Source: Candidatus Aminicenantota bacterium
Lineage (GTDB): Bacteria > Acidobacteriota > Aminicenantia > UBA2199
Direction: 5' to 3'
Assembly (NCBI GenBank): GCA_026393835.1
Contig: JAPKZK010000085.1
Coordinates: forward strand, 1 to 64,000
DNA: 64,000 nucleotides
The notes under the pieces are model-generated. The model worked only from the letters and a program-made list of their open reading frames with translations. It did no database searches and was not told the origin of the DNA. The first letter of the stretch is position 1, and each line of letters begins with the position of its first letter. Both the position numbers and the translations under genes were made by a program. Shown in pieces: positions 24,849 to 33,278 of this stretch.

Positions 24849-26207
24849 TCAAACCGTACTGGGCTGCGCTATCCCGGCATTGAATTGTTTGAAGGTGTGG
24901 CGCAGCCAAATGGCAGTGACCAGCGAAGCCCCCAGGTCCGCCGCCGGGAATGCCAGGAAGATGCCGTTTAACCCAAATATAACCTTAAAAATTAATACCA
25001 CCGGCAGGAAAACCAAAACCTGCCGGGCAATGGAAAGTATAAACCCGGCCAACCCCCTGCCTATGGCCTGGTAAGTAGTGGCCCCAATGGCCTGGAAACC
25101 GATCAAAGGCAAAAATATATTGATGATGCGCAGGGAGGTAATACCCTGTTGGATCACCTGGGGATCATTACTGAAAATCCTGATAAACATTTCCGGGAAG
25201 ATTTGTATAAGGACCCAGCCCAACAGACAAATGACGGTTACTACTTTGATGGCCGTGCGGAAAGCCTCTTTAACCCGCGCCAGGTCCCCTGCGCCGTAAT
25301 TGTACGCGGCTATGGGCATGTACCCCTGGCCGGTGCCCACGATGGGCATGAAGAACATCATCACCATGCGGTTATTAATGCCCATGATGGCCAGGGTATA
25401 CGCCCCATACCCGGCCAAAAGGCTGTTGGTCAAGGTGGCCACAAAACTGGCGGCGGTGTGCTGGGTAAATGAAGGGATGCCGGACTTTCCCATCTCTTGC
25501 ATTATTTTTGCATCCGGCAGCATTAGCCCGACTTTGAAACGGAGATGACATTTGGGACCGACAAAGTACCGGAGGATAACAAGAAAACCTATGGCGCTGG
25601 AAATAACCGTGGCCCACGCAGCGCCTTTGATACCCATTTTAAATGTGAAAATAAAAATGGGGTCCAGGATGACGTTTAATATTGCCCCGGTAAGCTGGGA
25701 AGTCATGGCGATATTGGGATTGCCTTCGGCCCGCGCGCACTGGGATAAAACCATGTTAAACATCATGACCGGGACGCCATATACGATAACCACGCCATAT
25801 TCATACGCCTGGGGAATCACGGTGCTGTTCTTGCCGATAAACTCCAGCAAGGGTTTCAAGAGGGTCACGCCTACAAGAGTGATAAGGACGCCGACCACCA
25901 GGCTGAGAAAGACGGCGCTGGAAAAAGCATGATTGGCTGTCTCAAACTCCCGGGCGCCGAAGCTCCGCGATATATAAGATGCCGCCCCAATACCGATCAA
26001 CAACCCAAAGGCCAGCACGAATATTTGCAGCGGCATAAACAGGGTCAAACCGGCGATGGCCTCAGTGCCGATCCTGCCTACCCAAAAGGTGTCCACTACA
26101 TTGTAGAGGGCCATGGAAGTCATGGAGATAATGGAAGGCAAGGAAAAAGACAGGATCAGGGGCAACATCTTCTCCGTACCCATACGCTGGAATCGTTTTT
26201 CTCTCAT
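24849..26207 (-). CDS. MATE family multidrug efflux protein
   Basis: A 452-residue, twelve-helix cation-coupled exporter, the usual MATE length. The two MatE halves begin near MLPLILSFSLPSIISMTSMA and GIPSFTQHTAASFVATLTNS. Typical motifs include VVDTFWVGRIGTEAIAGLTL and QGYMPIAAYNYGA. It starts seven bases behind the sulfatase-like gene and is probably cotranscribed from the promoter at 27693-27721. Substrate unknown. Confidence 0.94.
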   Translation of the reverse strand: MREKRFQRMGTEKMLPLILSFSLPSIISMTSMALYNVVDTFWVGRIGTEAIAGLTLFMPLQIFVLAFGLLIGIGAASYISRSFGAREFETANHAFSSAVFLSLVVGVLITLVGVTLLKPLLEFIGKNSTVIPQAYEYGVVIVYGVPVMMFNMVLSQCARAEGNPNIAMTSQLTGAILNVILDPIFIFTFKMGIKGAAWATVISSAIGFLVILRYFVGPKCHLRFKVGLMLPDAKIMQEMGKSGIPSFTQHTAASFVATLTNSLLAGYGAYTLAIMGINNRMVMMFFMPIVGTGQGYMPIAAYNYGAGDLARVKEAFRTAIKVVTVICLLGWVLIQIFPEMFIRIFSNDPQVIQQGITSLRIINIFLPLIGFQAIGATTYQAIGRGLAGFILSIARQVLVFLPVVLIFKVIFGLNGIFLAFPAADLGASLVTAIWLRHTFKQFNAGIAQPSTV

Positions 26208-26214
26208 AGGTTCA

Positions 26215-27669
26215 TTATAAATAGCCCAGCGCCTTCATCTGGTTCAAGGTTTCCTGGTCTACCGTGGTCTCTTTCGTGGTCAGGTTCGTCATTGCCGATG
26301 CTTTGACGATCTCCCTGAGCATTTTTTCGAAACTAACACAAACCCCTTTATGCTTTAACTGGTTATACAAATTGGACTTCTCCGCCGGATCATTCGCCAC
26401 ATCGAACAACCTTCGCTCGGCAACCGTATCCCAATTGGTGCGATCGTTGGTAAGAGGGGCCTTCATGGTAACGATATATTTCAAATCTCCCACCCGGATC
26501 ATTTTTTTCTCCACCAACCGGTCCGAAGTCGCTTCGGAAACCAGGGGCTTTCTCCTTTTATCCCGCGGCAAGCACAGGGACTCCCCCTGCACAAAACCGG
26601 GAACCGGGACTTTATAAAAATCCAGGATAGTGGGAACCACATCCACCAGGGAAACGGGGAAATCCACCGGCCCGGGTTTCACTGTCGCCGTGGGATATTT
26701 GATGATTAAAGGAACTCTTATAAATTCCTCATAAAAATCTTTCCCGTGATAATTATAAAATAATTTTGGGTAATGTTCGGCAAAATGTTCGCCGTGATCG
26801 CTGACGATAACCATCATCACATTATCATAAATGCCCAGTTGCCGGCATTTCTCGATAAGAACCCCGATATTTTGGTCCACTTCACGGATCCCGCCGTCGT
26901 ATAAAGTCATACAATCCCCGGCGTTGAATAAACCCACTTTGTTTAAGAAGCCACGGTAATTGGCGGCCCGTTTGGTTCTTTTGCCCATGGCTTTTCCCGG
27001 CTGCCGGATGAAAACCAGCTCCTCCTCGCTCAAGCGGCCCTTTTCCAGGAAATAATCGCCGGTGTATGGGGCATGAACCCTCCAGGTATGTATAAAAAAG
27101 AAAAAGTCCCGGTCTTTATTTAACTCCAGTTCTTCCAGCAGCGGCCCGATTTTTTTCTTACTATAAAAGGGGTCGCGGTAGATTTTCTTGTCAAAACCGT
27201 TAGCGAAACCCAAAACATCCGGCAATTTTGCCATATTTACCGTGTTTATATTGGCGTCGTGGGCCTCTAATACCTGGGCAATGGTTTTTACGGACTCATT
27301 CATCCGGCGATACTTTTTATTCCGTACCTCGCCCCAGGATTGATTAATGCCGTGCCTGGAAGGGAGGACGCCGGTTAAGAGCGACATATGGCTGGGCATG
27401 GTCCAACAGCCGTTGGTGTAAGCCTGGGTATAATAGACCGAATCCTTGAGCAACCGTGATAAATAGGGCGTCGTGTCCCGGGAATACCCGTACGCGCTCA
27501 TATGGTCCGCCCTTAATGTATCGATGCTGATGAGGATGACTTGCTTTTTCCCGAAGACGCTCTTTTTACTACAATTATTAATCGTCGGCAGCAGCGTTGA
27601 ACCCAACAGCAGTATAATCGCCGCGCTTTTTCCGACGCTGTGATGACCGTTTAAAAATAATTTTTTCAC
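26215..27669 (-). CDS. Sulfatase-fold hydrolase/transferase lacking the formylglycine motif
   Basis: A 484-residue alkaline-phosphatase superfamily protein with an N-terminal membrane anchor or lipoprotein-like signal (IILLLGSTLLPTINNC). Metal ligands are visible in ISIDTLRADHMSAYGYSRDT and in VIVSDHGEHFAEHYP. The nucleophile region reads CWTMPSHMSLLTG: the C/S-x-P-x-R signature of formylglycine sulfatases is not formed and a Thr or Ser sits at the site, as in sulfatase-like phosphotransferases or arylsulfatase A-type homologues of unknown substrate. Start is GTG at 27669 with GAGGT upstream. It is followed by the MATE gene. Confidence 0.85.
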   Translation of the reverse strand: MKKLFLNGHHSVGKSAAIILLLGSTLLPTINNCSKKSVFGKKQVILISIDTLRADHMSAYGYSRDTTPYLSRLLKDSVYYTQAYTNGCWTMPSHMSLLTGVLPSRHGINQSWGEVRNKKYRRMNESVKTIAQVLEAHDANINTVNMAKLPDVLGFANGFDKKIYRDPFYSKKKIGPLLEELELNKDRDFFFFIHTWRVHAPYTGDYFLEKGRLSEEELVFIRQPGKAMGKRTKRAANYRGFLNKVGLFNAGDCMTLYDGGIREVDQNIGVLIEKCRQLGIYDNVMMVIVSDHGEHFAEHYPKLFYNYHGKDFYEEFIRVPLIIKYPTATVKPGPVDFPVSLVDVVPTILDFYKVPVPGFVQGESLCLPRDKRRKPLVSEATSDRLVEKKMIRVGDLKYIVTMKAPLTNDRTNWDTVAERRLFDVANDPAEKSNLYNQLKHKGVCVSFEKMLREIVKASAMTNLTTKETTVDQETLNQMKALGYL

Positions 27670-27692
27670 TGGGACCTCATTTCAAAAGCCTA

Positions 27693-27721
27693 ATTATAAT
27701 GGAAACCGGCAATCATTTCAA
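27693..27721 (-). promoter_or_regulatory. Promoter of the sulfatase-MATE operon
   Basis: On the minus strand TTGAAA (27721-27716), 17 bases, TATAAT (27698-27693), about 25 bases ahead of the GTG start. Confidence 0.75.
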
Positions 27722-27725
27722 TAAT

Positions 27726-27792
27726 AGCCGCGAAGAACGCGAAGGACCGCGAAGATAATAGGGAAAAACCTTTAATCAAAAGCTTTTGGAGG
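27726..27792. repeat. CGCGAAGA repeat plus AAACCTTTAATCAAAAGC element
   Basis: The same tandem of two repeat elements as at 6339-6420, here between the mnmE terminator and the sulfatase promoter. Confidence 0.7.
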
Positions 27793-27793
27793 T

Positions 27794-27823
27794 CCAGGAA
27801 CCTTTTCTCGAAAAGGTTCCTGG
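27794..27823 (-). terminator. Strong 13-bp stem-loop behind mnmE
   Basis: CCAGGAACCTTTT (27794-27806) and AAAAGGTTCCTGG (27811-27823) pair perfectly around CTCG, 14 bases beyond the mnmE stop. It closes the rpmH-mnmE operon. There is no adjacent T run, so it may also be part of the dispersed repeat. Confidence 0.6.
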
Positions 27824-27837
27824 TCGCCGAAGGCACT

Positions 27838-29223
27838 TTACTTTCCTACGCAAAATTCGGAGAAAATCTTATTTAGAATATCTTCGGGGGTGATTTTTCC
27901 CATTAACTGACCGATAATATCAAGCGCCCGCCGTATCTCCTCGGCAATAATTTCCACCTGCGCCGAAGGAACTTCCACCATCCGGCTCACCGTTTGAAGA
28001 ACCGTTCTCAATTCTTCCAACAAGCTCTTTTGCCGGCGGTTAACCGTAAAATCGCCTTCTTTTCCCCTGGCTTCGGCCGCACATTCCGCCAGGAAACCCG
28101 TAACCGCATCGATATTCCTATGCTGCTTGACAGACACATCGATGATTTTTTCTTCCTTGAAACAAGCGGCCATGGTATCGGTAACACCCGGGGCCCGGAT
28201 ATCGATTTTATTGGCGATAAGCAATTTCTTTTTTTTCTTAATCAGGTCATAAATCTCTTGATCCGTGTTATCCATGGGGCCGGAAGCATCCAGCATAAAA
28301 ATAACCGCGTCGCAGGACGCCAATTTTTGCAGGCTCCGGCGGATACCCTGGGCTTCGATATCATCCTCGGTCCCCCGGTTGATCCCGGCCACGTCCGTAA
28401 TATCCACGGGGAAACCATCGATATAGAGTTTCTCCCTGATAAAATCCCGCGTTGTACCGGGGGTGGCGGAAATAATGGAACGTTCTTCCATCAACAGCGT
28501 GTTAAAAAGCGAGGATTTCCCCACATTGACTTTACCCGCAATCACCACATTCAAACCCTTATCCAGCAGGTCGTTAAACCGGGTGTTGGCTAAAAGCGTA
28601 TCCACCCGTTTTAACGGTTCTTGCAAGCGACCGGCAATGGAAACCTCGGCCAGGGATGGGTCCTCATCGAATTCGATTTTCGTTTCGATGCGCACGCCCA
28701 GGTCGATGAGTAATTCTTTCAGTTCTTCCATAAAACGGGATAACCGGCCTTCCAGGCTGTTGAATTTCAAATGGGCATAGTATTTGGAGTTGGCGTTGAT
28801 CAGTTCGTTGACCGATTCCGCCTGGATCAGGTCCATTTTCCCGTTTTTGAACGCGCGGTAGGTAAATTCCCCGGGCAGGGCGTTCCTGACGCCGGTAGTA
28901 AAGCGCCTGAAAATCAAATTCAAAACTTCTTCCACGATAAAAGGGTTGGAATGAATGGAAATTTCCGCCGCATCTTCGCCGGTGTAACTGTGGGGGGCCT
29001 TATAAAAAACCACGACGCATTCATCGATGCGCCGACTATGTTCGGGGTCCCTGACGAAACCGTGGTACGCTTTCCGGGGCGTCATTTTGACGGGCAACGG
29101 TTCGATGATCTCATGTAAAATGTCCGTCGCCCGGTCCCCTGAAACCCGGATAACCGCAATACCGCCTTTGCCCAACGGTGTGGAAAGCGCGGCAACGGTA
29201 TCGCTTTCCATATCCCCCTGCAT
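27838..29223 (-). CDS. mnmE: tRNA modification GTPase MnmE
   Basis: A 461-residue GTPase which, with MnmG, installs the 5-carboxymethylaminomethyl group on U34 of certain tRNAs. The N-terminal folate-binding domain (TVAALSTPLGKGGIAVIRVS) and helical domain surround a G domain with GKVNVGKSSLFN, TPGTTRDF, DVAGINRGTED and NKID. The C-terminal CVGK (residues 458-461) is the catalytic C-x-G-K motif. An internal ATG at 29211 gives an equally good start. It is the last gene of the rpmH operon, four bases after jag. Confidence 0.96.
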   Translation of the reverse strand: MQGDMESDTVAALSTPLGKGGIAVIRVSGDRATDILHEIIEPLPVKMTPRKAYHGFVRDPEHSRRIDECVVVFYKAPHSYTGEDAAEISIHSNPFIVEEVLNLIFRRFTTGVRNALPGEFTYRAFKNGKMDLIQAESVNELINANSKYYAHLKFNSLEGRLSRFMEELKELLIDLGVRIETKIEFDEDPSLAEVSIAGRLQEPLKRVDTLLANTRFNDLLDKGLNVVIAGKVNVGKSSLFNTLLMEERSIISATPGTTRDFIREKLYIDGFPVDITDVAGINRGTEDDIEAQGIRRSLQKLASCDAVIFMLDASGPMDNTDQEIYDLIKKKKKLLIANKIDIRAPGVTDTMAACFKEEKIIDVSVKQHRNIDAVTGFLAECAAEARGKEGDFTVNRRQKSLLEELRTVLQTVSRMVEVPSAQVEIIAEEIRRALDIIGQLMGKITPEDILNKIFSEFCVGK

Positions 29224-29227
29224 CCCG

Positions 29228-29839
29228 TTACTTCTTCCGTATGGTAATCACTTTCTGGAAACTATCGCCTTTACTTTTGGATTCCAGGTCCGAGTATTTG
29301 TTGATGGTCATATGAATAATGCGTCTTTCAAAAGGGTTCATTTCCTTAAGGTTGATGGGCCTGCCGTTTTTCCTGACCGTGCGGGCGTAACGGTGCGCCA
29401 GGTTGGTCAATTCATATTCGCGGTTCTTCCTGAACCGTTCGCATTCGCAGTATATTTTCTTACCGATAATATCCGAATACAAACGGTTTAACAGGTATTG
29501 AACGGCGTTCAGTAATTTCCCGTTTTGATAGAGCATCAACTTGTAATCCTCGCCGTTAAAATCCACTGTCAAAAATCCTTTCCCGTTGGAGACGTTAAAT
29601 TCCAGGTTCATATCCATAAGCTTAAGCAACTCTTTTATGAAACCCGTTAAGCGATCCCCTTCACCGCCGTCGGTAGGCCACGCTTTAATATATATCTCGC
29701 GTTGACTGTGGCCGAAATATTTGGTTTTCTCAGTAACAATTTCATATTTGATCTTATCTTCATGCACTTTAAATTCGGCGGAGGCCATCGAGAGGGCGTC
29801 TTTTAGAGAGGTTGAACAGAATTCCTTTACAATACTCAT
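29228..29839 (-). CDS. jag: Jag/KhpB-like RNA-binding protein with R3H domain
   Basis: A 203-residue protein usually encoded beside yidC. An N-terminal Jag-N domain (VKEFCSTSLKDALSMASAEF) is followed by a KH-like middle and an R3H domain whose motif region is MNPFERRIIHMTI. KhpB proteins bind RNA and influence cell-wall growth and division (known in Firmicutes). It overlaps yidC by four bases. Confidence 0.9.
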   Translation of the reverse strand: MSIVKEFCSTSLKDALSMASAEFKVHEDKIKYEIVTEKTKYFGHSQREIYIKAWPTDGGEGDRLTGFIKELLKLMDMNLEFNVSNGKGFLTVDFNGEDYKLMLYQNGKLLNAVQYLLNRLYSDIIGKKIYCECERFRKNREYELTNLAHRYARTVRKNGRPINLKEMNPFERRIIHMTINKYSDLESKSKGDSFQKVITIRKK

Positions 29840-31704
29840 AGACTTTTCACCCCCTTTTTACGTTTCAGGACTTTCCTCATCTTATCTTCATCTTTTTTTT
29901 CCTGGAATATTTTCTTATTGATGATGTACTGTTGGCCGATTTGCAGGATGTTGGAGGCAAACCAGTACAGCGTCAACCCGCTGGGTAAATTCAAAACGAA
30001 GAACGTAATGACTATCGGCATAAGGTACATCATTTTTTGTTGGATGCCGTCCGCGGTGGAGGGCGTCATTTTCTGGAGTAAGACCTGGGTAATGCCCATC
30101 AGGATGGGGAGGATATAGTAGGGGTCTTTGAGGGAAAGGTCCGTGATCCATAAAATCCAGGGTTCATGCCGGACATTGATGCAGGTGCGCAATAAATTAA
30201 AGAACCCGAAAAGAATGGGTAATTGGAGCAATAGGGGCAGGCAGCCGCTGGCCGGGTTGACTTTTTCCCGTTTGTAAAGTTCCATGGTTTCCTGGTTCAT
30301 TTTTCGTCGTTCTTCCGGGTCGCGCATGTTGCTGTATTTTTTCTTGAGGGCCTTTAATTTAGGCTGCAACGTCTGCATCTTGGCCATGGAGACGCTGGAG
30401 GCGTAGGTTAAGGGGAATAATATTATTTTCAATAAAACAGTGAATATAATGATGGCCCACCCGTAATTGGGAACAAATTTATAGACCAGGTTAATCCCTT
30501 TCAGCAGGATTTTGGCAATCGTTCCCAACCAGCCGTACTCGATAATGGTATCCACATCCGGGAAGGAGGGTTTCACCATATTAAGGGTATCTTCGTCTTT
30601 GGGGCCCATATAGACGACGCCGGGGTTGGTAACCACCATATAGGAATAAAGTTCGGGTTTGATATTGGCGACATTTCCTTTTTCTTTGCCGTGAAGTGCG
30701 GCGCCTGGGGCCCCCGTGATGACGGGTATTTCTTTCACCAGCGAGTAGCTGATGGAGGAATCTTTACCGGTGGTTTGAAACACGACGGCAAAATAGGCCC
30801 TTTCGTAAGCCGTCCACAGGAAATTGCCGTTCACTGTTCCCTCGGCTTTTTCAACGGTTTTATCCTTGGTGGGAACCGTGGTTATTTTCGAAAATTCGAC
30901 ATCTTTCGTATCGGCGCCGTCGAAGGCCCTGATTTTCAAGCCCATTTGCATGGAGCGCTGTTCGCTGACATTGTTTTCCAGTTCCGGGCCGAAAACAAAG
31001 GGTGCGTCCAGAATTTTACCGTCCCTGGTCAGTCCGTACTCCAGGCCGATAATATAGCTGTTATTGTAAATCACGAATTTTTTGAACACGGATATGTTCC
31101 TGGCGGCATCCTGGTATTTGAAGACGAGCTCTTTGGTTTGTCCGCCGGTCAATTTAATATTCAAATTATCGTTGCCTTCTAGAGCGAACTTTTGACTGTT
31201 AAGCTCGGCATAAATTTTATCTTCCCCGAAGGGTGAGAAATAGAAAGGATAAACGCTGAATTTAGCGACTTTTTCCGACACCAGGTCCAGGGGTTGTTCT
31301 TTATCATCCCGGTACTTTTTCAAGATAAAGGACTTGAGGCCGGCCCCTTGATTGGTAAACACGGCAATGAACAGGTCGGTTTCCACCACCGTTTCCTTCA
31401 GCAGTGATTCTTTGATATCTTCTTTCACCGGTTCCAGGGCTTTTTCCGCCACGATCTCTTTTTTCGTATCTTTTGAGAATAGTTCGGACAGGTCGCGGGT
31501 GGTGGAACCGGACTCCGCGGTTGTTGTTTGCGTTTGTCCCGGTGTTTCCGCGTTTTTGTTTACCTGGCCGGGGGTTTCGCTTACTGCCGTTTGGCCCGGT
31601 TGAGGTCGGGGCGCCGGGGTTGGTTTGGGCATAAAAAAATATTGGTAAACCATAATTACGATGATCGATAATGCGACTGCAAAGATTAATCTTTTTGTAT
31701 CCAT
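29836..31704 (-). CDS. yidC: Membrane protein insertase YidC
   Basis: A 622-residue Gram-negative-type insertase. The N-terminal helix ([20 protein letters not shown]) is followed by a Pro/Thr/Glu-rich linker, a large periplasmic beta domain (about residues 100-380), and the five-helix core beginning at [18 protein letters not shown], with [19 protein letters not shown] and the C-terminal helix [12 protein letters not shown]. The periplasmic domain indicates a diderm envelope. Upstream overlap with yidD is 19 bases, and downstream overlap with jag is four. Confidence 0.96.
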   Translation of the reverse strand: MDTKRLIFAVALSIIVIMVYQYFFMPKPTPAPRPQPGQTAVSETPGQVNKNAETPGQTQTTTAESGSTTRDLSELFSKDTKKEIVAEKALEPVKEDIKESLLKETVVETDLFIAVFTNQGAGLKSFILKKYRDDKEQPLDLVSEKVAKFSVYPFYFSPFGEDKIYAELNSQKFALEGNDNLNIKLTGGQTKELVFKYQDAARNISVFKKFVIYNNSYIIGLEYGLTRDGKILDAPFVFGPELENNVSEQRSMQMGLKIRAFDGADTKDVEFSKITTVPTKDKTVEKAEGTVNGNFLWTAYERAYFAVVFQTTGKDSSISYSLVKEIPVITGAPGAALHGKEKGNVANIKPELYSYMVVTNPGVVYMGPKDEDTLNMVKPSFPDVDTIIEYGWLGTIAKILLKGINLVYKFVPNYGWAIIIFTVLLKIILFPLTYASSVSMAKMQTLQPKLKALKKKYSNMRDPEERRKMNQETMELYKREKVNPASGCLPLLLQLPILFGFFNLLRTCINVRHEPWILWITDLSLKDPYYILPILMGITQVLLQKMTPSTADGIQQKMMYLMPIVITFFVLNLPSGLTLYWFASNILQIGQQYIINKKIFQEKKDEDKMRKVLKRKKGVKSL

Positions 31705-31961
31705 TGTATATTCACCTCGTTCAATTCAATTTTTCTTGTTTTATGTTTTTTCGGAACCGGGTCATAGCCGCCGGGATGGAAGGGATGGCATTTTAAAATG
31801 CGTTTGCCGCCTAAAAAAATACCTTTTAAGACGCCGTGTTCCTGGATGGCCTCGTAGGTATAGCTGGAACAGGTGGGTAAAAAGCGGCAGTGATTCCCCA
31901 ATAAGGGGGATAAGCCCCACTGGTAAAAGCGAATGCATAATAAAAAAAACTTTTTCACCAT
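31686..31961 (-). CDS. yidD: Membrane protein insertion efficiency factor YidD
   Basis: A 91-residue protein with the family block [20 protein letters not shown] and the cysteine motif [16 protein letters not shown], then [13 protein letters not shown]. It assists YidC-dependent insertion. It lies between rnpA and yidC, the standard position, and overlaps yidC. Confidence 0.95.
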   Translation of the reverse strand: MVKKFFLLCIRFYQWGLSPLLGNHCRFLPTCSSYTYEAIQEHGVLKGIFLGGKRILKCHPFHPGGYDPVPKKHKTRKIELNEVNIQWIQKD

Positions 31962-31979
31962 TTATATCTGTATTTTTCT

Positions 31980-32350
31980 CTATTTATCCTTGTAATCATG
32001 GGAGCGGTTCATTTTTCGCAGGGCCTGGAGGAATAAGTCTTCCACTTCCCGGAGTTCCCCTGTATTTTTTTTAGCGAATCTGTCTTTCATCACGATCCAG
32101 AGGTCGTGTTTTCGATCCACCAGGTGTTGGTTTGTCCTGAAAAGTTCTCTCATTTTTCGTTTAATAAAGTTCCGTTCTACGGAGCTTCCGATTTTTTTTT
32201 TTACGGAGATGGCAAAGCGATGGCATCCACATTCATTCTTCAAGAAGTAAAAAAAAAGAAGCGATTTTTTATTTTCCCGGCGTTCCTTAGCATTTTTTTA
32301 AAATCTTCTTCACGCCGGATTCTCTGGTAAGACGGGAACTTAAAAGGCAT
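31980..32350 (-). CDS. rnpA: Ribonuclease P protein component, frameshifted in an A9/T9 tract
   Basis: The protein part of RNase P, needed for tRNA 5' maturation. From ATG at 32350 the frame reads MPFKFPSYQRIRREEDFKKM and on to NRFFFF, then meets TGA. The second half, in the next frame, continues YFLKNECGCHRFAISVKKKI and ERNFIKRKMRELF, which holds the RNR-like signature. The two halves join perfectly if one base is added to the A9 run at 32249-32257 (plus strand), giving about 123 residues, the normal length. As rnpA is essential, either the assembly lost one base or transcriptional slippage on the homopolymer restores the frame. A further run of 11 identical bases lies in the second half. 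Confidence 0.85.
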
Positions 32351-32380
32351 TTTCATTAATGAGCGCCCCGGTTCAAACGG

Positions 32381-32515
32381 CTAAACCGTCAGGCGTTTCC
32401 GGCCCTTTCTTCTTCTGTTGTTGAGAACGGCTCTGCCACCCTTGGTGGACATTCTTGATCTGAAACCATGCGTGGTTTTTCGTTTCCTATTGTTTGGTTG
32501 ATAAGTTCTTTTCAC
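32381..32515 (-). CDS. rpmH: 50S ribosomal protein L34
   Basis: A 44-residue L34 with the typical sequence [20 protein letters not shown] and a basic tail ending RKGRKRLTV. The start is GTG at 32515 with AAGGAG about nine bases upstream. It is too short for common ORF cut-offs but unmistakable. First gene of the rpmH-rnpA-yidD-yidC-jag-mnmE operon, 30 bases before rnpA. Confidence 0.97.
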   Translation of the reverse strand: MKRTYQPNNRKRKTTHGFRSRMSTKGGRAVLNNRRRKGRKRLTV

Positions 32516-32550
32516 GGTGTTCAACTCCTTTCAATTTGAATTTAAGTTAT

Positions 32551-32579
32551 ACTATATACAAAAAAAGAGTTCTTGTCAA
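32551..32579 (-). promoter_or_regulatory. Promoter of the rpmH operon
   Basis: On the minus strand TTGACA (32579-32574), 17 bases, TATAGT (32556-32551): almost consensus. No DnaA-box cluster is visible nearby, so this is not obviously the replication origin, although rpmH-rnpA is often close to it. Confidence 0.85.
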
Positions 32580-32639
32580 GAAGAAACCGGGGAAAAAAGT
32601 CGCGGGGCGGAATAAATGTCAATTTTTATGGTTCTATAC

Positions 32640-33045
32640 GCACGTCCAGGTTTATTCTCGGCGCGCGCAAGTGTCGAGAACGCAAGCGCAAACGACGAGA
32701 TCGCACGTGCAAGTACCGAGTTAGCATGTGCGATAGTCGTTTCAGCGTGTGCAAGAGGTGTTTTAGCGCGTGCAGGTGGTGTTTTAGCGCGCGCAGGTGT
32801 CGTTTTAGCATGTGCAAGAGGTGTTTTAGCGCGTGCGAGTGTCGTTTTTGCGCGTGCAGGAGGTGTTTTAGCGCGTGCAGGTGTCGTTTTAGCGCGTGCA
32901 GGTGGTGTTTCAGTATTTACAGTACCACTATTCGAATGTACATGGGGCGTGTTTGAATCCGCAGGGGGTGAGGATGAATATGCAGGGAACGAATTTATGC
33001 ACGCAGGCTTGAAAGCGCAGCAGGTATTTGACCCGCAGCATCCCC
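32640..33045. repeat. Long 21-bp-period array (18 in-phase units)
   Basis: The core GTGCAG, or a variant such as GCGCAA or ACGCAG, starts at 32644 and recurs every 21 bases without slip up to 33001: 32665, 32686, 32707, 32728, 32749, 32770, 32791, 32812, 32833, 32854, 32875, 32896, 32917, 32938, 32959 and 32980. Central units follow AGCGCGTGCAGGTGGTGTTT. Outer units are strongly diverged, yet the phase holds. It fills the 763-base gap between the rpmH and NSS transporter genes. Because 21 is a multiple of three, all frames are open over hundreds of bases, giving heptad-repeat translations on both strands, but none has a convincing ribosome site. Confidence 0.9.
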
Positions 33046-33222
33046 AAAAAACAAGGGTTTGAGACATTGTTTTCAAAGAAAGAAAAACCAGGGCCGTGCA
33101 AGGAGGGTAGGGGCGCCGCCCCTTTTTGATAAACAACCTGGACCCGCCCAGTGCCGGCCGTCATACAGCAATATCTTCAATGTGGTGCGTTTCTTGTTCC
33201 TGAAAATATACGAAAATTTTCA

Positions 33223-33251
33223 TTGACAATGAGTGCGGCTTATGATAAAAA
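33223..33251 (+). promoter_or_regulatory. Putative promoter of the NSS transporter
   Basis: TTGACA (33223-33228), 17 bases, TAAAAA (33246-33251). ATGGAGG precedes the start codon at 33279. Confidence 0.6.
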
Positions 33252-33278
33252 ATAATCTATCGATATGGAGGACTTAGC

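Noticed and set aside
32381-32600. Replication origin next to rpmH
   Set aside because: No dnaA, no DnaA-box cluster and no AT-rich unwinding element is visible; the neighbouring array is GC-rich and 21-bp periodic.
32640-33045. CRISPR array
   Set aside because: Units are 21 bp with no constant-repeat/unique-spacer alternation, and no cas genes lie nearby.
32576-33136. Long open frames on both strands over the 21-bp array (186 codons minus, 148 codons plus) with heptad-repeat translations
   Set aside because: A repeat of 21 bases keeps every frame open automatically. There is no ribosome site and no non-repeat conserved part, and both strands look equally 'coding'.
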